A stretch of DNA of 39,813 bases from a virus, in the IMG/VR virus record IMGVR_UViG_3300047496_000214, positions 1 through 39,813 of that record; one strand, given 5' to 3'. Shown here one piece after another: positions 15,159-23,270 of the stretch. The notes under the pieces are model-generated. The model saw nothing but the letters and a program-made list of their open reading frames with translations, did not search any database and had not been told where the DNA came from. Each line of letters begins with the position of its first letter. The stretch's first letter is position 1. Position numbers and translations under genes: made by a program.

Positions 15159-15321
15159 CGATAAAATCGGCCAGAGTTTTTTGTGCCACTCTTCTAAAAT
15201 TTCGTTTCATATCATCAGGTACAGAACTCCAAAAAACTTGTGAAGTATCACCCCAATTATCCATAACAACATACGCTATTTCTCGCGCCATTTTTTCAAT
15301 TTCTTCCTCTGTTGCCTGCAT
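15142..15321 (-). CDS. Small hypothetical protein
   Basis: 59 residues from the ATG at 15321, preceded by AAGGAAATATAGT. The longer reading from 15369 overlaps the upstream gene and is not needed. Mostly helical, with a VVMDNWGDTSQVFWSSVPDDM centre. Function unknown. Confidence 0.55.
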   Translation of the reverse strand: MQATEEEIEKMAREIAYVVMDNWGDTSQVFWSSVPDDMKRNFRRVAQKTLADFIANRES

Positions 15322-15322
15322 A

Positions 15323-15664
15323 CTATATTTCCTTTTGTTTGGGTTTGCGGCCACGGCGTTTACCTTCAACTATTTTACCACCATTGGGATTAATACTAAA
15401 AACCGACGCCAATGTTTTCAATTCCATGCCATCAATACATTCCACTTGAGTTGACTTAATGGTATGTAAAGAGCCATCTATAGTATTTACGGCATCAAAG
15501 TATGCCGTATCAGACAAAATTCTGACAGCTTTTACATAAAAATTGCCTTTACATAGAGAGGTTTTTGTTCCTGCTAAATCTTTTCCAAAGTAAGTCGCAG
15601 TAATTTCTGTATTTTCATGAATTATACCGCGATCAACTAATTTACGATAAATTTCGACGTGCAT
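15323..15664 (-). CDS. Hypothetical protein with C-terminal AT-hook-like motif
   Basis: 113 residues. The body is beta-rich with KGNFYVKAVRILSDTAYFDAVNT, and the C terminus carries a single basic KRRGRKPKQK motif of AT-hook type, which suggests DNA binding. It overlaps the upstream gene 15642-16328 by 23 bases and ends one base before the next start. It recalls the two-hook protein at 3496 but is otherwise unrelated. Confidence 0.6.
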   Translation of the reverse strand: MHVEIYRKLVDRGIIHENTEITATYFGKDLAGTKTSLCKGNFYVKAVRILSDTAYFDAVNTIDGSLHTIKSTQVECIDGMELKTLASVFSINPNGGKIVEGKRRGRKPKQKEI

Positions 15665-16328
15665 TTATTTTTTCCCGTAGTATTGCTTCAGATTGTTTTT
15701 CAATTTTATCAGATAGGGCTATATAAACATAAAGAAGATCGTTCTCATCATTGAGAAGCAATCGTCGTTTTTTATTCATTATTAATCTAAAACGACTGGA
15801 ATTTTTTCGTTTATTGGGGAATATACTCAAAATATCTTTATCTAACTGATCATTATCTTCTTCATAAAAATCTATTGCATATTTAAAACGATTCCAATAA
15901 AGGATATCCCGCAATTCGCGGCGGGAATGCACGCTTAATACATCTACTTCATTTTGATTTCTGGCTCTATGAACATATAATACAAACTCTTGATGAATTT
16001 TGATAAAATCTTTAGCATCATCTCTGTTATAGAAAAAGAAACTGAATGTTTTGGTGGAGTTATTTTGAGAATGCCATAAATCTTTAATATTATTAGAACA
16101 ATATTCTTTTAATTTTGAGTAATGATTACGATTAATTGTTAATGATTTTGAAATAGCACTATTCCAGTGCCAAAGCGGCGACGGTATGTCTGATATTTTT
16201 GCTTTCCCCCAAATAAGAACTTTATATGGGTATTTTCCATAGTAAAGGCGAGAAATATCTTTGTATTCTACAGAAGAAATTTCGTCAAAATCATATGGAT
16301 ATGTAGTTGTTGCTGATAAACCATTCAT
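15642..16328 (-). CDS. Hypothetical protein
   Basis: 228 residues with no recognised domain. Aromatic-rich N-terminal half (DISRLYYGKYPYKVLIWG, LWHWNSAISKS) and basic, helical C-terminal half (MNKKRRLLL, ALSDKIEKQSEAILREKINARRN). Sequences such as FSFFFYNRDDAKDFIKIHQEFV look like an alpha/beta element of a ferredoxin-like fold. It is the first gene after the ClpA terminator and overlaps the AT-hook gene. Function unknown. Confidence 0.6.
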   Translation of the reverse strand: MNGLSATTTYPYDFDEISSVEYKDISRLYYGKYPYKVLIWGKAKISDIPSPLWHWNSAISKSLTINRNHYSKLKEYCSNNIKDLWHSQNNSTKTFSFFFYNRDDAKDFIKIHQEFVLYVHRARNQNEVDVLSVHSRRELRDILYWNRFKYAIDFYEEDNDQLDKDILSIFPNKRKNSSRFRLIMNKKRRLLLNDENDLLYVYIALSDKIEKQSEAILREKINARRNLS

Positions 16329-16358
16329 TAAATACTCATTAAAAATACAAATTATAAA

Positions 16359-16390
16359 AAGGGTGCTTAACCTACATGTTGAGCACCCTT
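16359..16390 (-). terminator. Intrinsic terminator after clpA
   Basis: On the minus strand AAGGGTGCTCAAC pairs with GTTAAGCACCCTT (13 bp, one wobble), loop of six, followed by TTTTTATAATTT. It ends the dnaJ-def-clpA transcript. Confidence 0.85.
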
Positions 16391-16406
16391 AGTTATGGCA
16401 TAAAAT

Positions 16407-18650
16407 TCAAGCAGATACCATAATTTTTTGGTCGATCACCCGAACCTTGGCAATGCCACCGTTCAATAAGGGTCCAGAGAGCATCAAACGAGCGAGAGGC
16501 TTCTTGACGTGATCCGTAATGGCTCTCCCAAGTGGACGAGCGCCCAAAAGAGAATCAAACCCGACTTTAGCCAACCAATCTAGAGCTTCATCATCAATAT
16601 CGATAGAAACTCTACGATTAAGTGACATTGTTTCCAGTTGCTTGACGAACTTACGAACGACTAAACGAATATCATCCGGCTTGAGTTTGCCAAATTGTAT
16701 AACGCCATCTAACCGATTACGAAATTCTGGAGAAAATGTCTTCTTGATAGCATCTTCTACTACAACTTTACTTTTATCGGTTATTCCAAAGCCAATAGAA
16801 TTACGTTCTGCATCAGCAGCACCAGCATTTGTGGTCATAATTAGAATAACATTTCGAAAGGAAACATCCTTGCCGGAAGCACTTACCAAATTTCCATGAT
16901 CCATGACCTGAAGGAAAATATTGAAAATATCTGGATGCGCTTTTTCAATTTCATCCAATAGCACTACCGCGCGAGGATGAGTTGATACTTCGTTTATCAA
17001 CTTTCCAGAACCAGAATCACCTTCTCCATATCCAACATAGCCAGGAGGGGCGCCGACTAACTTTGAGACGGAATGTTTTTCCATGTAGTCAGACATGTCA
17101 TATTGAAGTAAAGGAATACCTAATGTCTTTGCTAAAGTCCTAGCTGTTTCGGTTTTACCAACACCCGTAGGTCCGCTAAACAGATAACAACCAGTGGGTT
17201 TATTTTCTTCTCGTAATCCTGCTCTTTCAATATGGATGCTATCATCAAGTTCAGACAAGGCAAAAGATTGGCCTATAACATTTGCCTTCAGATTTTCAAG
17301 AAGATGTGCAAGTTGTTCTTGCTCATTTTCTGAGACTGTCTTGGCTGGAATATGAGCAACTTTCGCTACTTCAATTTCAATTTCAGCTAAACCAATTTCA
17401 GTCTTTCGATCTTCAAGTTTGGCAACTCTCTGTCTCGAACCAGCTTGATCGATAATATCGATGGCCTTGTCAGGAAGGAAAGCAGTCGTCACATATTTTG
17501 ACGTAAGATCAACAGCAGCATCAAGGGCTTCCTCTGTGAACTTAACCTTATGGAAAGTCTCATAATATGGAGCAAGGCCACGAATTATGAGTTTCGCATC
17601 TGCTACAGATGGTTCACCAATATCGACTTTTTTGAAGCGGCGATTGAGAGCCCGATCCTTTTCTACATGTTTTCTATATTCTTCTAATGTTGTCGCGCCG
17701 ATACAACGCAAATCGCCGCGTGAAAGTGCTGGCTTCAAAAGATTGGAAACATCCATAGAACTTTCACTACCAGAACCAGCACCAAGGATAGTATGAATTT
17801 CATCAATAAACAAAATTGAATTAGGAACTAATGCGATAGCTTTCAAAAATAGCTTCATTCGCTCTTCAAAATCTCCTCGAAATTTTGTTCCAGCAATCAA
17901 AGAAGCGATGTCAAGCGCATAAACAGTTGAATCTTCAATAACTTCCGGGACTTCTTTCCGAACAATTTTCAAGGCCAAACCTTCAGCGATTGCTGTTTTA
18001 CCAACCCCTGGTTCACCAACCATGATCGCATTATTTTTTGTGCGGCGAGCGATGATCTGGATCATATTGCCCACTTCATTAACTCGCCCAATCAAAGGAT
18101 CGATCTTAGAATCAATAGCGGCCTTATTCAGATTTACAGCATATTGCTCAATGTATGTTTCTGCTTCTTCCCTAGATGAAGTTGCTGAAATTTCATCTTT
18201 GCCGCCATGAGACAATAATTTTTTCAGAGTAAGAGAAGTAATATTGTGATATTGCAGAATAGAAATGGCAAAAGATTCTTCAGCAATATCAGAATTGGTC
18301 ATTTGAACCAATAAATCAACTGGCGTTACTGGTCCGCGAGAAGACAAAATAGTAATAGCAATCGCTCTCTGAATTGTTTCCTGCATAGCAGTAGTAGGTT
18401 TAGGAGACACATTTTTTTGAACTTTAGGAAATGGTCCAGTTTTAAGATAAGAGTTTAGTTGATTGCTAATATCTAAATGATCTACATTTAATTTAGTAAA
18501 AATTTCTTTAACGTCATCTTGTTCTAACAAGGAAAAAAGAAGATGTTCTAAAGTTATATATTCATGTTTATTATCAAATGCTAATTGCTGTGCTCTGTCG
18601 ATAGCATTCATAGATTGATCTGTAGCTGGATTGTTATCTTCGTTATCCAC
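16407..18650 (-). CDS. clpA: ClpA-like AAA+ protease ATPase subunit
   Basis: 747 residues, close to bacterial ClpA in size and order. There is an N domain (residues 10-150, Clp repeats), D1 with Walker A GEPGVGKT (212-219) and Walker B ILFIDEIH (279-286), and D2 with Walker A GPTGVGKT (493-500) and Walker [16 protein letters not shown]. The D2 pore loop YVGYGEG is present. The ClpP-docking tripeptide is retained as IGF at 619-621 (RNSIGFG). It should unfold tagged substrates and feed host ClpP. It is the last gene of a DnaJ-deformylase-ClpA operon and ends in a strong terminator. The phage also encodes a tmRNA (29270-29511), whose tag could supply substrates. Confidence 0.93.
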   Translation of the reverse strand: MDNEDNNPATDQSMNAIDRAQQLAFDNKHEYITLEHLLFSLLEQDDVKEIFTKLNVDHLDISNQLNSYLKTGPFPKVQKNVSPKPTTAMQETIQRAIAITILSSRGPVTPVDLLVQMTNSDIAEESFAISILQYHNITSLTLKKLLSHGGKDEISATSSREEAETYIEQYAVNLNKAAIDSKIDPLIGRVNEVGNMIQIIARRTKNNAIMVGEPGVGKTAIAEGLALKIVRKEVPEVIEDSTVYALDIASLIAGTKFRGDFEERMKLFLKAIALVPNSILFIDEIHTILGAGSGSESSMDVSNLLKPALSRGDLRCIGATTLEEYRKHVEKDRALNRRFKKVDIGEPSVADAKLIIRGLAPYYETFHKVKFTEEALDAAVDLTSKYVTTAFLPDKAIDIIDQAGSRQRVAKLEDRKTEIGLAEIEIEVAKVAHIPAKTVSENEQEQLAHLLENLKANVIGQSFALSELDDSIHIERAGLREENKPTGCYLFSGPTGVGKTETARTLAKTLGIPLLQYDMSDYMEKHSVSKLVGAPPGYVGYGEGDSGSGKLINEVSTHPRAVVLLDEIEKAHPDIFNIFLQVMDHGNLVSASGKDVSFRNVILIMTTNAGAADAERNSIGFGITDKSKVVVEDAIKKTFSPEFRNRLDGVIQFGKLKPDDIRLVVRKFVKQLETMSLNRRVSIDIDDEALDWLAKVGFDSLLGARPLGRAITDHVKKPLARLMLSGPLLNGGIAKVRVIDQKIMVSA

Positions 18651-19135
18651 TATACTTCCTTTTTCTTAAAACGACGACTTTTGGCCAATTTTAACGCCAG
18701 TGGCCCTACTTGATCAACAAAACGTATTCCATTCAGATGATCCAATTCATGACTATAGACGCGGGCTATCAAATTAGCAATTTTCTCATGAACCATTTTT
18801 CCGCTAAAATCTTGATACGACACTTCCATAGCAGTGTCGCGATAAATCTTCAACCATAAATCAGGAAAACTTAAGCAGCCTTCAACATCCATCTCAACCG
18901 TACCGGATTTGGTTAATATTTCAGGGTTAAAATAACCATGTGGCTTATCCCCATCCATTACAAATACTCTATGCATCAAACCACATTGTGGCGCGGCAAG
19001 ACCTATTCCATTATTTGATCGCATGGTTTCTATCATATCATAGACAAGTTTTTCAGTATCAATGCCAGCCGTAAAATCAAATTCAGGCATAACTAGCTTG
19101 AGTATTGGATCATTTTCAGAAACTAGGGGGAGCAT
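18650..19135 (-). CDS. def: Peptide deformylase
   Basis: 161 residues from the ATG at 19135, with an AGGA ribosome site; the upstream start at 19162 would add nine residues and overlap the previous gene more. All three family motifs are present: GIGLAAPQ (motif 1), EGCLS (motif 2) and HELDH (motif 3, SHELDHLNG instead of the usual QHExDHLxG). It removes the formyl group from N-terminal Met during translation. Phage deformylases are known in marine T4-like phages. It meets clpA end to start with no gap. Confidence 0.9.
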   Translation of the reverse strand: MLPLVSENDPILKLVMPEFDFTAGIDTEKLVYDMIETMRSNNGIGLAAPQCGLMHRVFVMDGDKPHGYFNPEILTKSGTVEMDVEGCLSFPDLWLKIYRDTAMEVSYQDFSGKMVHEKIANLIARVYSHELDHLNGIRFVDQVGPLALKLAKSRRFKKKEV

Positions 19136-19430
19136 ATTTCGATCCTGGATAAGTGCTTTCAAACATTTTGTCCCATTCTTCCGCCTCTATTATCGCTTGA
19201 TCTGCATACACATCTGGAAGTTTTTCCCAATTATTATTTAACCATATCCAATGAGTTCGCAAATTATGCGGTTCGTATTGTTTGGAAACCATTTTCCAAC
19301 GACGGCTTACCCTACGATGAATGTCTGCTAATGATGCATTACTACCTAAATTGCTATCGAGATATGCAACAAATGATATTACATCTTCTACTAAACGATC
19401 TTCTTTATGACTTCCCATATAGTCGGTCAT
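19116..19430 (-). CDS. Hypothetical protein in chaperone operon
   Basis: 104 residues, mostly helical, rich in Trp and charged residues (RRWKMVSKQYEPHNLRTHWIWLNNNWEKLP). No domain is recognised. It starts inside the stop of the dnaJ-like gene (TAATG) and overlaps the deformylase start by 20 bases, so it is co-translated. Its position between DnaJ and deformylase suggests a partner or adaptor, which is only an inference. Confidence 0.55.
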   Translation of the reverse strand: MTDYMGSHKEDRLVEDVISFVAYLDSNLGSNASLADIHRRVSRRWKMVSKQYEPHNLRTHWIWLNNNWEKLPDVYADQAIIEAEEWDKMFESTYPGSKYAPPSF

Positions 19431-20236
19431 TAGAGAGCCTTAATTTTCTGCACGAGTTCGATTTGTTGATCATTCAAATCAGGGATGACCAAATTGAATC
19501 CAATCACATGATCGCCTCGTTGTCCACCGCCAACTGGCGGCATTCCTCTTTCAGCTATATTCATAGTTGAATGATGTTGAATACCTTTAGAAACATCGAC
19601 TTCTATAGTATCTCCATCAATAGTTTTGACCGATATCTTACCACCTATCATAGCAGTAAAGGCATCAATATCTACTTCAGAATATAACGTTTGCCCTTGA
19701 CGTATTAAAAAATCGTGCGGCTTCAACCTAATAATAACAAATAGATCGCCTGGAGGCGCATTTGATTTAGATTCAGCTACACCAGCCACACGAATTCTTG
19801 TTCCATTATCGACTCCTTCCGGAATCTTAATCCTGATATCTTTCTCAAAAACTGTAAATTGAACTTCGCAACCTCTAAAAGCATCTTCTAATGAAATATC
19901 ACATCCAATATTAATGTGGCGATTCGCCTGTTGCGCATGTGATCGCGCAAAAAACTCAAAATTTCTAAAAATTTCATCTATTCCATGACCACCGCTACCA
20001 TTAGCAAATCCAAAACCAAAATGTTGAGAACCCATATGAGGATTATCGTATTGATTTCTTTTTTCAGGATCACCTATTATATCATAAGCATTTTGAATTT
20101 CCTTGAATTTAGCTTCCGCTGCATTATCTCCTTGATTTTTATCAGGGTGCCATTTTTTAGCTAGTGTCCGATAAGCAGATTTAATTTCGTCAAACGAAGC
20201 AGTAGGAAGGACCCCAAGAGTTTCATAATGAGTCAT
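19430..20236 (-). CDS. DnaJ/CbpA-type co-chaperone
   Basis: 268 residues. The J domain spans about 1-68 with HPD at 30-32 ([10 protein letters not shown]) and [17 protein letters not shown] short Gly-rich stretch follows ([10 protein letters not shown]), then two C-terminal beta domains ([61 protein letters not shown]). The cysteine-rich zinc domain of DnaJ is absent, so it is CbpA-like. It would recruit and stimulate host DnaK. It heads the quality-control operon and overlaps the outer spanin gene by ATGA upstream. Confidence 0.9.
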   Translation of the reverse strand: MTHYETLGVLPTASFDEIKSAYRTLAKKWHPDKNQGDNAAEAKFKEIQNAYDIIGDPEKRNQYDNPHMGSQHFGFGFANGSGGHGIDEIFRNFEFFARSHAQQANRHINIGCDISLEDAFRGCEVQFTVFEKDIRIKIPEGVDNGTRIRVAGVAESKSNAPPGDLFVIIRLKPHDFLIRQGQTLYSEVDIDAFTAMIGGKISVKTIDGDTIEVDVSKGIQHHSTMNIAERGMPPVGGGQRGDHVIGFNLVIPDLNDQQIELVQKIKAL

Positions 20237-20580
20237 TTTGGTTGAGTTCGAGCCTTGGTTAAAAAATCTAAAATTTGTTGTTGAGCAGCAATATAACGCT
20301 TAATGTCAGCTAAATTCAAGTTAAGATTTTGAAAGTTAGTGGAGTCAAGAGTAAAAAGAATAATTTGTGAGTTTGATTTAGCTAATTCTTCTCCCAAACT
20401 TTTTAATTCTGTAGAATTATACACTTTCCATTGAACAGGTTGAATGACTACCGGAGAAATTTTAGGAACGACTAATGGTACAGTTGGAGAAACAATTACA
20501 GTAGGTTCCGGTTTAGGAATTGAAGTACATGCCGAAAGCATACAAATCCCAAAAATCATTATAGTTCTTAAAAATTTCAC
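20233..20580 (-). CDS. Outer-membrane spanin-like lipoprotein (Rz1 analogue)
   Basis: 115 residues. The N-terminal signal ends in a lipobox, MLSAC (Cys at about 18), followed by a Pro-rich segment ([19 protein letters not shown]) typical of outer spanins. The C-terminal part is helical. It overlaps the membrane-anchored gene upstream by four bases (ATGA), the usual layout of two-component spanins, which join inner and outer membranes in the final step of Gram-negative lysis. Confidence 0.72.
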   Translation of the reverse strand: MKFLRTIMIFGICMLSACTSIPKPEPTVIVSPTVPLVVPKISPVVIQPVQWKVYNSTELKSLGEELAKSNSQIILFTLDSTNFQNLNLNLADIKRYIAAQQQILDFLTKARTQPK

Positions 20581-21008
20581 TGAGTGAGTCCTGCTATATC
20601 TGTAAAAATTCCATTTGTAGTCTGGTTAGCCCATTTTTCTACTTCTTCTGGATGTTCTTTTCCAATAGTAACCGGATCATAAGAAATTATAATCCGTTTT
20701 TGTAGATTCGAGTCTACATTAATTTTATCAATTTTGCTATTCGTTTCAGTTTCCAATTGAGTAATTTGCTGTATTTCTTTTGTGAGTTCAATATTGGTCG
20801 TATTAGCTACATTTTTTTGTGTTTCCGCTATACCTGCCAAATGAGCCGCCGATATAGCGGCATTAAGTTTTAATTGTGATTCCGCTACAGAAGTTTTGTA
20901 GTAATTGACTCCAAAAGAAATAGCAAAAGACACAATGCCAGTTATCACCATAATTTTTATGAGTGATGTACCAAATACAGATGTAAAAAACTTAACGAGA
21001 AACTTCAT
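20577..21008 (-). CDS. Inner-membrane spanin-like protein (Rz analogue)
   Basis: 143 residues. One N-terminal transmembrane segment (about 16-36, IKIMVITGIVSFAISFGVNYY) is followed by a long periplasmic coiled coil (residues 40-100, with NIELTKEIQQITQLETETN). This type II topology and the ATGA overlap with the lipoprotein gene fit the i-spanin of a Rz/Rz1 pair. A TAAATA late box lies at 21022-21017, eight bases before the start codon, so the gene is probably late. Confidence 0.7.
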   Translation of the reverse strand: MKFLVKFFTSVFGTSLIKIMVITGIVSFAISFGVNYYKTSVAESQLKLNAAISAAHLAGIAETQKNVANTTNIELTKEIQQITQLETETNSKIDKINVDSNLQKRIIISYDPVTIGKEHPEEVEKWANQTTNGIFTDIAGLTQ

Positions 21009-21052
21009 AATATATGTATTTATCTAATTCATCCTAGATTGAATAGCCTTTA

Positions 21053-21094
21053 CTCCCTGAAATTCCTAGAATTATTTCTAAGAATTTCAGGGAG
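21053..21094. other. Long near-perfect hairpin in a gene-poor stretch
   Basis: CTCCCTGAAATTC and GAATTTCAGGGAG pair over 13 bp, then a mismatch and a further TAGAA/TTCTA with a four-base loop. It lies between leftward spanin genes and rightward sequence, with no clear U-run on either side. The whole stretch 21009-21609 holds only this hairpin, two small ORFs and a promoter candidate. Confidence 0.5.
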
Positions 21095-21139
21095 ATAAAA
21101 ATGTAACAAACATCCTGAGTTGTTAGCAGCCTCAAATTC

Positions 21140-21274
21140 ATGACGATTCGAAATCCATCGAAAGCTGGTGGTCCACCTTTACCAGCATATAGTCATCCAA
21201 TCTCGATTAAAACTCATCCGTTAATATTGAACTACGGTAAAATACCTAGCGTTCTCGGCAGCTATAAAATCTGA
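21140..21274 (+). CDS. Possible small protein
   Basis: 44 residues (MTIRNPSKAGGPPLPAYSHP...) with normal-looking composition. No ribosome site or TAAATA box precedes it and no family is recognised. It is offered because the stretch is otherwise without genes. Confidence 0.3.
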   Translation: MTIRNPSKAGGPPLPAYSHPISIKTHPLILNYGKIPSVLGSYKI

Positions 21275-21305
21275 ACGGTTATGGAAAAATATCCAAGCGC
21301 ATATG

Positions 21306-21449
21306 TTACCGAATTTGAGGAATAACATATACAAGGGGGTCAAATTGCTCAAGACACACCCCTACTCTTTTATAAAATGCTTTTTCGTGAGAAATTAATC
21401 TCACCGAGTAGCTGTCCATAAAAACACGCGCTGGGTTCTTATGATCCAT
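21306..21449 (-). CDS. Possible small protein, start uncertain
   Basis: 47 residues from the only ATG in frame. Protein-like sequence continues upstream in the same frame (SIPPTTWELDQSVKRKNE) to a TAG near 21526 without any ATG, GTG or TTG. An AGGAG lies near 21523 and an in-frame ATT codon about ten bases after it. A sigma70-like promoter (21541-21570, minus) is well placed. Either a rare ATT start is used or the 5' end has shifted frame. Stems are also visible in this stretch (for example GTGAGA/TCTCAC), so an RNA role is possible. Confidence 0.4.
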   Translation of the reverse strand: MDHKNPARVFMDSYSVRLISHEKAFYKRVGVCLEQFDPLVYVIPQIR

Positions 21450-21540
21450 CTCGTTTTTGCGCTTAACACTCTGGTCTAATTCCCAGGTTGTTGGTGGGAT
21501 GGAGCGAATCCCCTTGAATCTCCTGCGCTATATAATGAAG

Positions 21541-21570
21541 AAGATAGAATCGAATCGGAGTGGTTGTCAA
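21541..21570 (-). promoter_or_regulatory. Sigma70-like promoter, leftward
   Basis: TTGACA (21570-21565), 18-base spacer, TATCTT (21546-21541) on the minus strand. It would drive the gene-poor stretch 21300-21535. Confidence 0.4.
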
Positions 21571-21609
21571 GATAAATACATTAAAGTGATATTTAATTAG
21601 GAGTTCACC

Positions 21610-21786
21610 ATGGCTGTCATTCAAACCAAAGAGCTTGTTATTCGTCTTAGTAAATTGGTAAAAGGTTATGAAAAATCTTCCAATGAAAGTTTAGGTGGAG
21701 ATACTTTTTCAGAAGAATTGGAAAGTATTGTATCAGAATTGATTCAAGATAAGACTATAATCGTAGAAGTTGTTGAAAAAGATTAA
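21610..21786 (+). CDS. Small hypothetical protein
   Basis: 58 residues (MAVIQTKELVIRLSKLVKGYEKSS...), acidic and helical, with an AGGAG ribosome site eight bases before the ATG. A TAAATA box lies at 21573-21578, giving a leader of about 25 bases. No domain is recognised. Confidence 0.6.
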   Translation: MAVIQTKELVIRLSKLVKGYEKSSNESLGGDTFSEELESIVSELIQDKTIIVEVVEKD

Positions 21787-21807
21787 ATTTTTCAATATTC
21801 TGAACAA

Positions 21808-22005
21808 TCACCGTCTCACGCCGTTCGCAATTCGCGCGTAGCCTGCACTTCGATTGGCAATTTTACCTTCAATGATTAAGATAGAATCGCCCCAATAGTT
21901 AGTATCTGAAGATTTAGGAAGATCGTAAAGAATTTCCTGATCACCCCAATATTTTTCTTCCAGACGTTCCAGAAGAGTTTCTAATCCAGGGCATTTTTTT
22001 GTCAA
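21808..22005 (-). CDS. Hypothetical protein
   Basis: 65 residues from a TTG at 22005, as no ATG or GTG is available in frame. It contains two similar short segments, EKYWGDQEILYDLPK and TNYWGDSILIIEGK, and a basic C terminus (ANGVRR). Its composition looks like protein, but the start is weak. It is divergent from 22032-22499 with 26 bases between. Confidence 0.42.
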   Translation of the reverse strand: MTKKCPGLETLLERLEEKYWGDQEILYDLPKSSDTNYWGDSILIIEGKIANRSAGYARIANGVRR

Positions 22006-22020
22006 GGAATGTTTTTCAGA

Positions 22021-22026
22021 TAAATA
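22021..22026 (+). promoter_or_regulatory. Leaderless late promoter box
   Basis: GATAAATA ends five bases before the ATG at 22032. This fixes the start at 22032 rather than the TTG at 21999. Confidence 0.6.
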
Positions 22027-22031
22027 CCGTT

Positions 22032-22499
22032 ATGTCTCGTCAAAGTATTGTCTTGTATAGTAAAATGGCAACTGAGTCTGCCGAAAGAGTTGGTGGTCCT
22101 AATGTGGGCGATACTGTTGATCTTTTAGCTGATTATGCTCCAAATCCTATATATTGGAGTAGTCCTGTTAGAGTAGATCAATGGTATAATTCTTCATCAC
22201 ATCAATCTACTATTTCCATAATTTCGAGTAATTTTATAGGAACCATGAGTTTAGAGGCGTCGATCAAAGCAAATCCTGGCACATATGATTGGTTCAATAT
22301 TTCATTAGATGGTGTTAATCCGTTTTTGACTTTTCCTGATTATTTTTTAGGAGCGTTTGGGGGAAGTATACGAGGGGAAACTTCAAATCGAGCTTATAAT
22401 TTTTCAGGAAGATTCACATGGTTTCGTGTTAAAATTGATACCACGATCACGGATGGTATCCCTTACGGATTTATTGATAGAATTTTGGTAAATTTATAA
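22032..22499 (+). CDS. Hypothetical late protein, probably virion-associated
   Basis: 155 residues, beta-rich and rich in Ser, Asn and aromatic residues (WYNSSSHQSTISIISSNFIGTMSLEAS, YNFSGRFTWFRVKIDTTITDG). The SGRFTWFRVKI ending resembles beta-sandwich decoration or tail-associated proteins of large phages, but I cannot name a family. The start chosen is the ATG directly after the TAAATA box, so its mRNA is expected to be leaderless. Its stop codon overlaps the late promoter of the next gene. Confidence 0.6.
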   Translation: MSRQSIVLYSKMATESAERVGGPNVGDTVDLLADYAPNPIYWSSPVRVDQWYNSSSHQSTISIISSNFIGTMSLEASIKANPGTYDWFNISLDGVNPFLTFPDYFLGAFGGSIRGETSNRAYNFSGRFTWFRVKIDTTITDGIPYGFIDRILVNL

Positions 22500-22502
22500 A
22501 TA
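22497..22502 (+). promoter_or_regulatory. Leaderless late promoter box (TATAAATA)
   Basis: TATAAATA ends four bases before the ATG at 22507. The box includes the TAA stop of the previous gene. Confidence 0.65.
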
Positions 22503-22506
22503 CACG

Positions 22507-23112
22507 ATGGACGGCCCATTAGATATCAAGAGATATGTTAAACTTAGAGTAGACGAAGAGCTATCTGAGGATATCATTAAATTTTGGTTTCGTTGTCTTA
22601 GAAAAAATCTTCCAAGTGGAATCATAAACACTATACAAACTACGGACAATAAAGGTCGTTTAAAAAATGTTGCGTTAGTAACACGCAAAATTGGTGATGA
22701 GTATGAATACATTACACCTCTGACCAGAGATATATTTGATTATGAAGTTGATGATGCGAATAGTGAATTTTCTGAGCGTTTTCCAGATATAAAATTTGAA
22801 ATTGAAATTTCTTCGGCGGGTGTCGAAAATGTTAGGTTTCCTGATATCGAGATTCCGAAGGAACATTTATTGGACCTTTGTACAAATTGGGCAAAAAAAG
22901 AGCACGAAGATTGGTTGAAAGACAGAACTAAAAATGGTTGGTCATATGGTGTTTCTGTTGATTTAAAAAATAAGAAACATCCTCTTATTCGCCAATGGCA
23001 TGAATTGCCAGACAAATTTAAGAAAGTTGATACAAATAAACCTCAAGAACTATTAGATATGTTTCATAAAAATGGATATATAGTAGTATTGCGTTCAGAA
23101 TATAAGGAATAA
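22507..23112 (+). CDS. RyR-domain-containing protein
   Basis: 201 residues. The C-terminal 80 residues match the RyR domain first named in ryanodine receptors and common in phages: WAKKEHEDWLKDRTKNGWSYG, then KKHPLIRQWHELPDKFKK and a helical end. The N-terminal 110 residues are unassigned (alpha/beta). Prokaryotic RyR domains are thought to bind nucleotide-derived ligands; the ligand here is unknown. It has a perfect late box four bases before the start. It is followed at one base by a 51-residue gene. Confidence 0.75.
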   Translation: MDGPLDIKRYVKLRVDEELSEDIIKFWFRCLRKNLPSGIINTIQTTDNKGRLKNVALVTRKIGDEYEYITPLTRDIFDYEVDDANSEFSERFPDIKFEIEISSAGVENVRFPDIEIPKEHLLDLCTNWAKKEHEDWLKDRTKNGWSYGVSVDLKNKKHPLIRQWHELPDKFKKVDTNKPQELLDMFHKNGYIVVLRSEYKE

Positions 23113-23113
23113 A

Positions 23114-23269
23114 ATGCCAGAAATTGCTTCTCTTCTTGATGATTTAAAGAATATAATTCATGATATTGAATTATCTGTTGAAAAAATTCCTGAAAAGGCT
23201 CCCGCCGAGATATCAAAAATAATTGTTATCAAGAATTTTCTTGCTGAAATAGAAAATAAAAGAAAATAG
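23114..23269 (+). CDS. Small helical hypothetical protein
   Basis: 51 residues (MPEIASLLDDLKNIIHDIEL...), predicted helical and charged. The ATG is one base after the RyR gene stop and its TAG is one base before the ligase-like gene start, so the three genes are co-translated. No domain is recognised. Confidence 0.6.
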   Translation: MPEIASLLDDLKNIIHDIELSVEKIPEKAPAEISKIIVIKNFLAEIENKRK

Positions 23270-23270
23270 T

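Noticed and set aside
21999-22031. Upstream TTG start for 22032-22499
   Set aside because: It would read through the TAAATA late box; the ATG five bases after the box is the better start.
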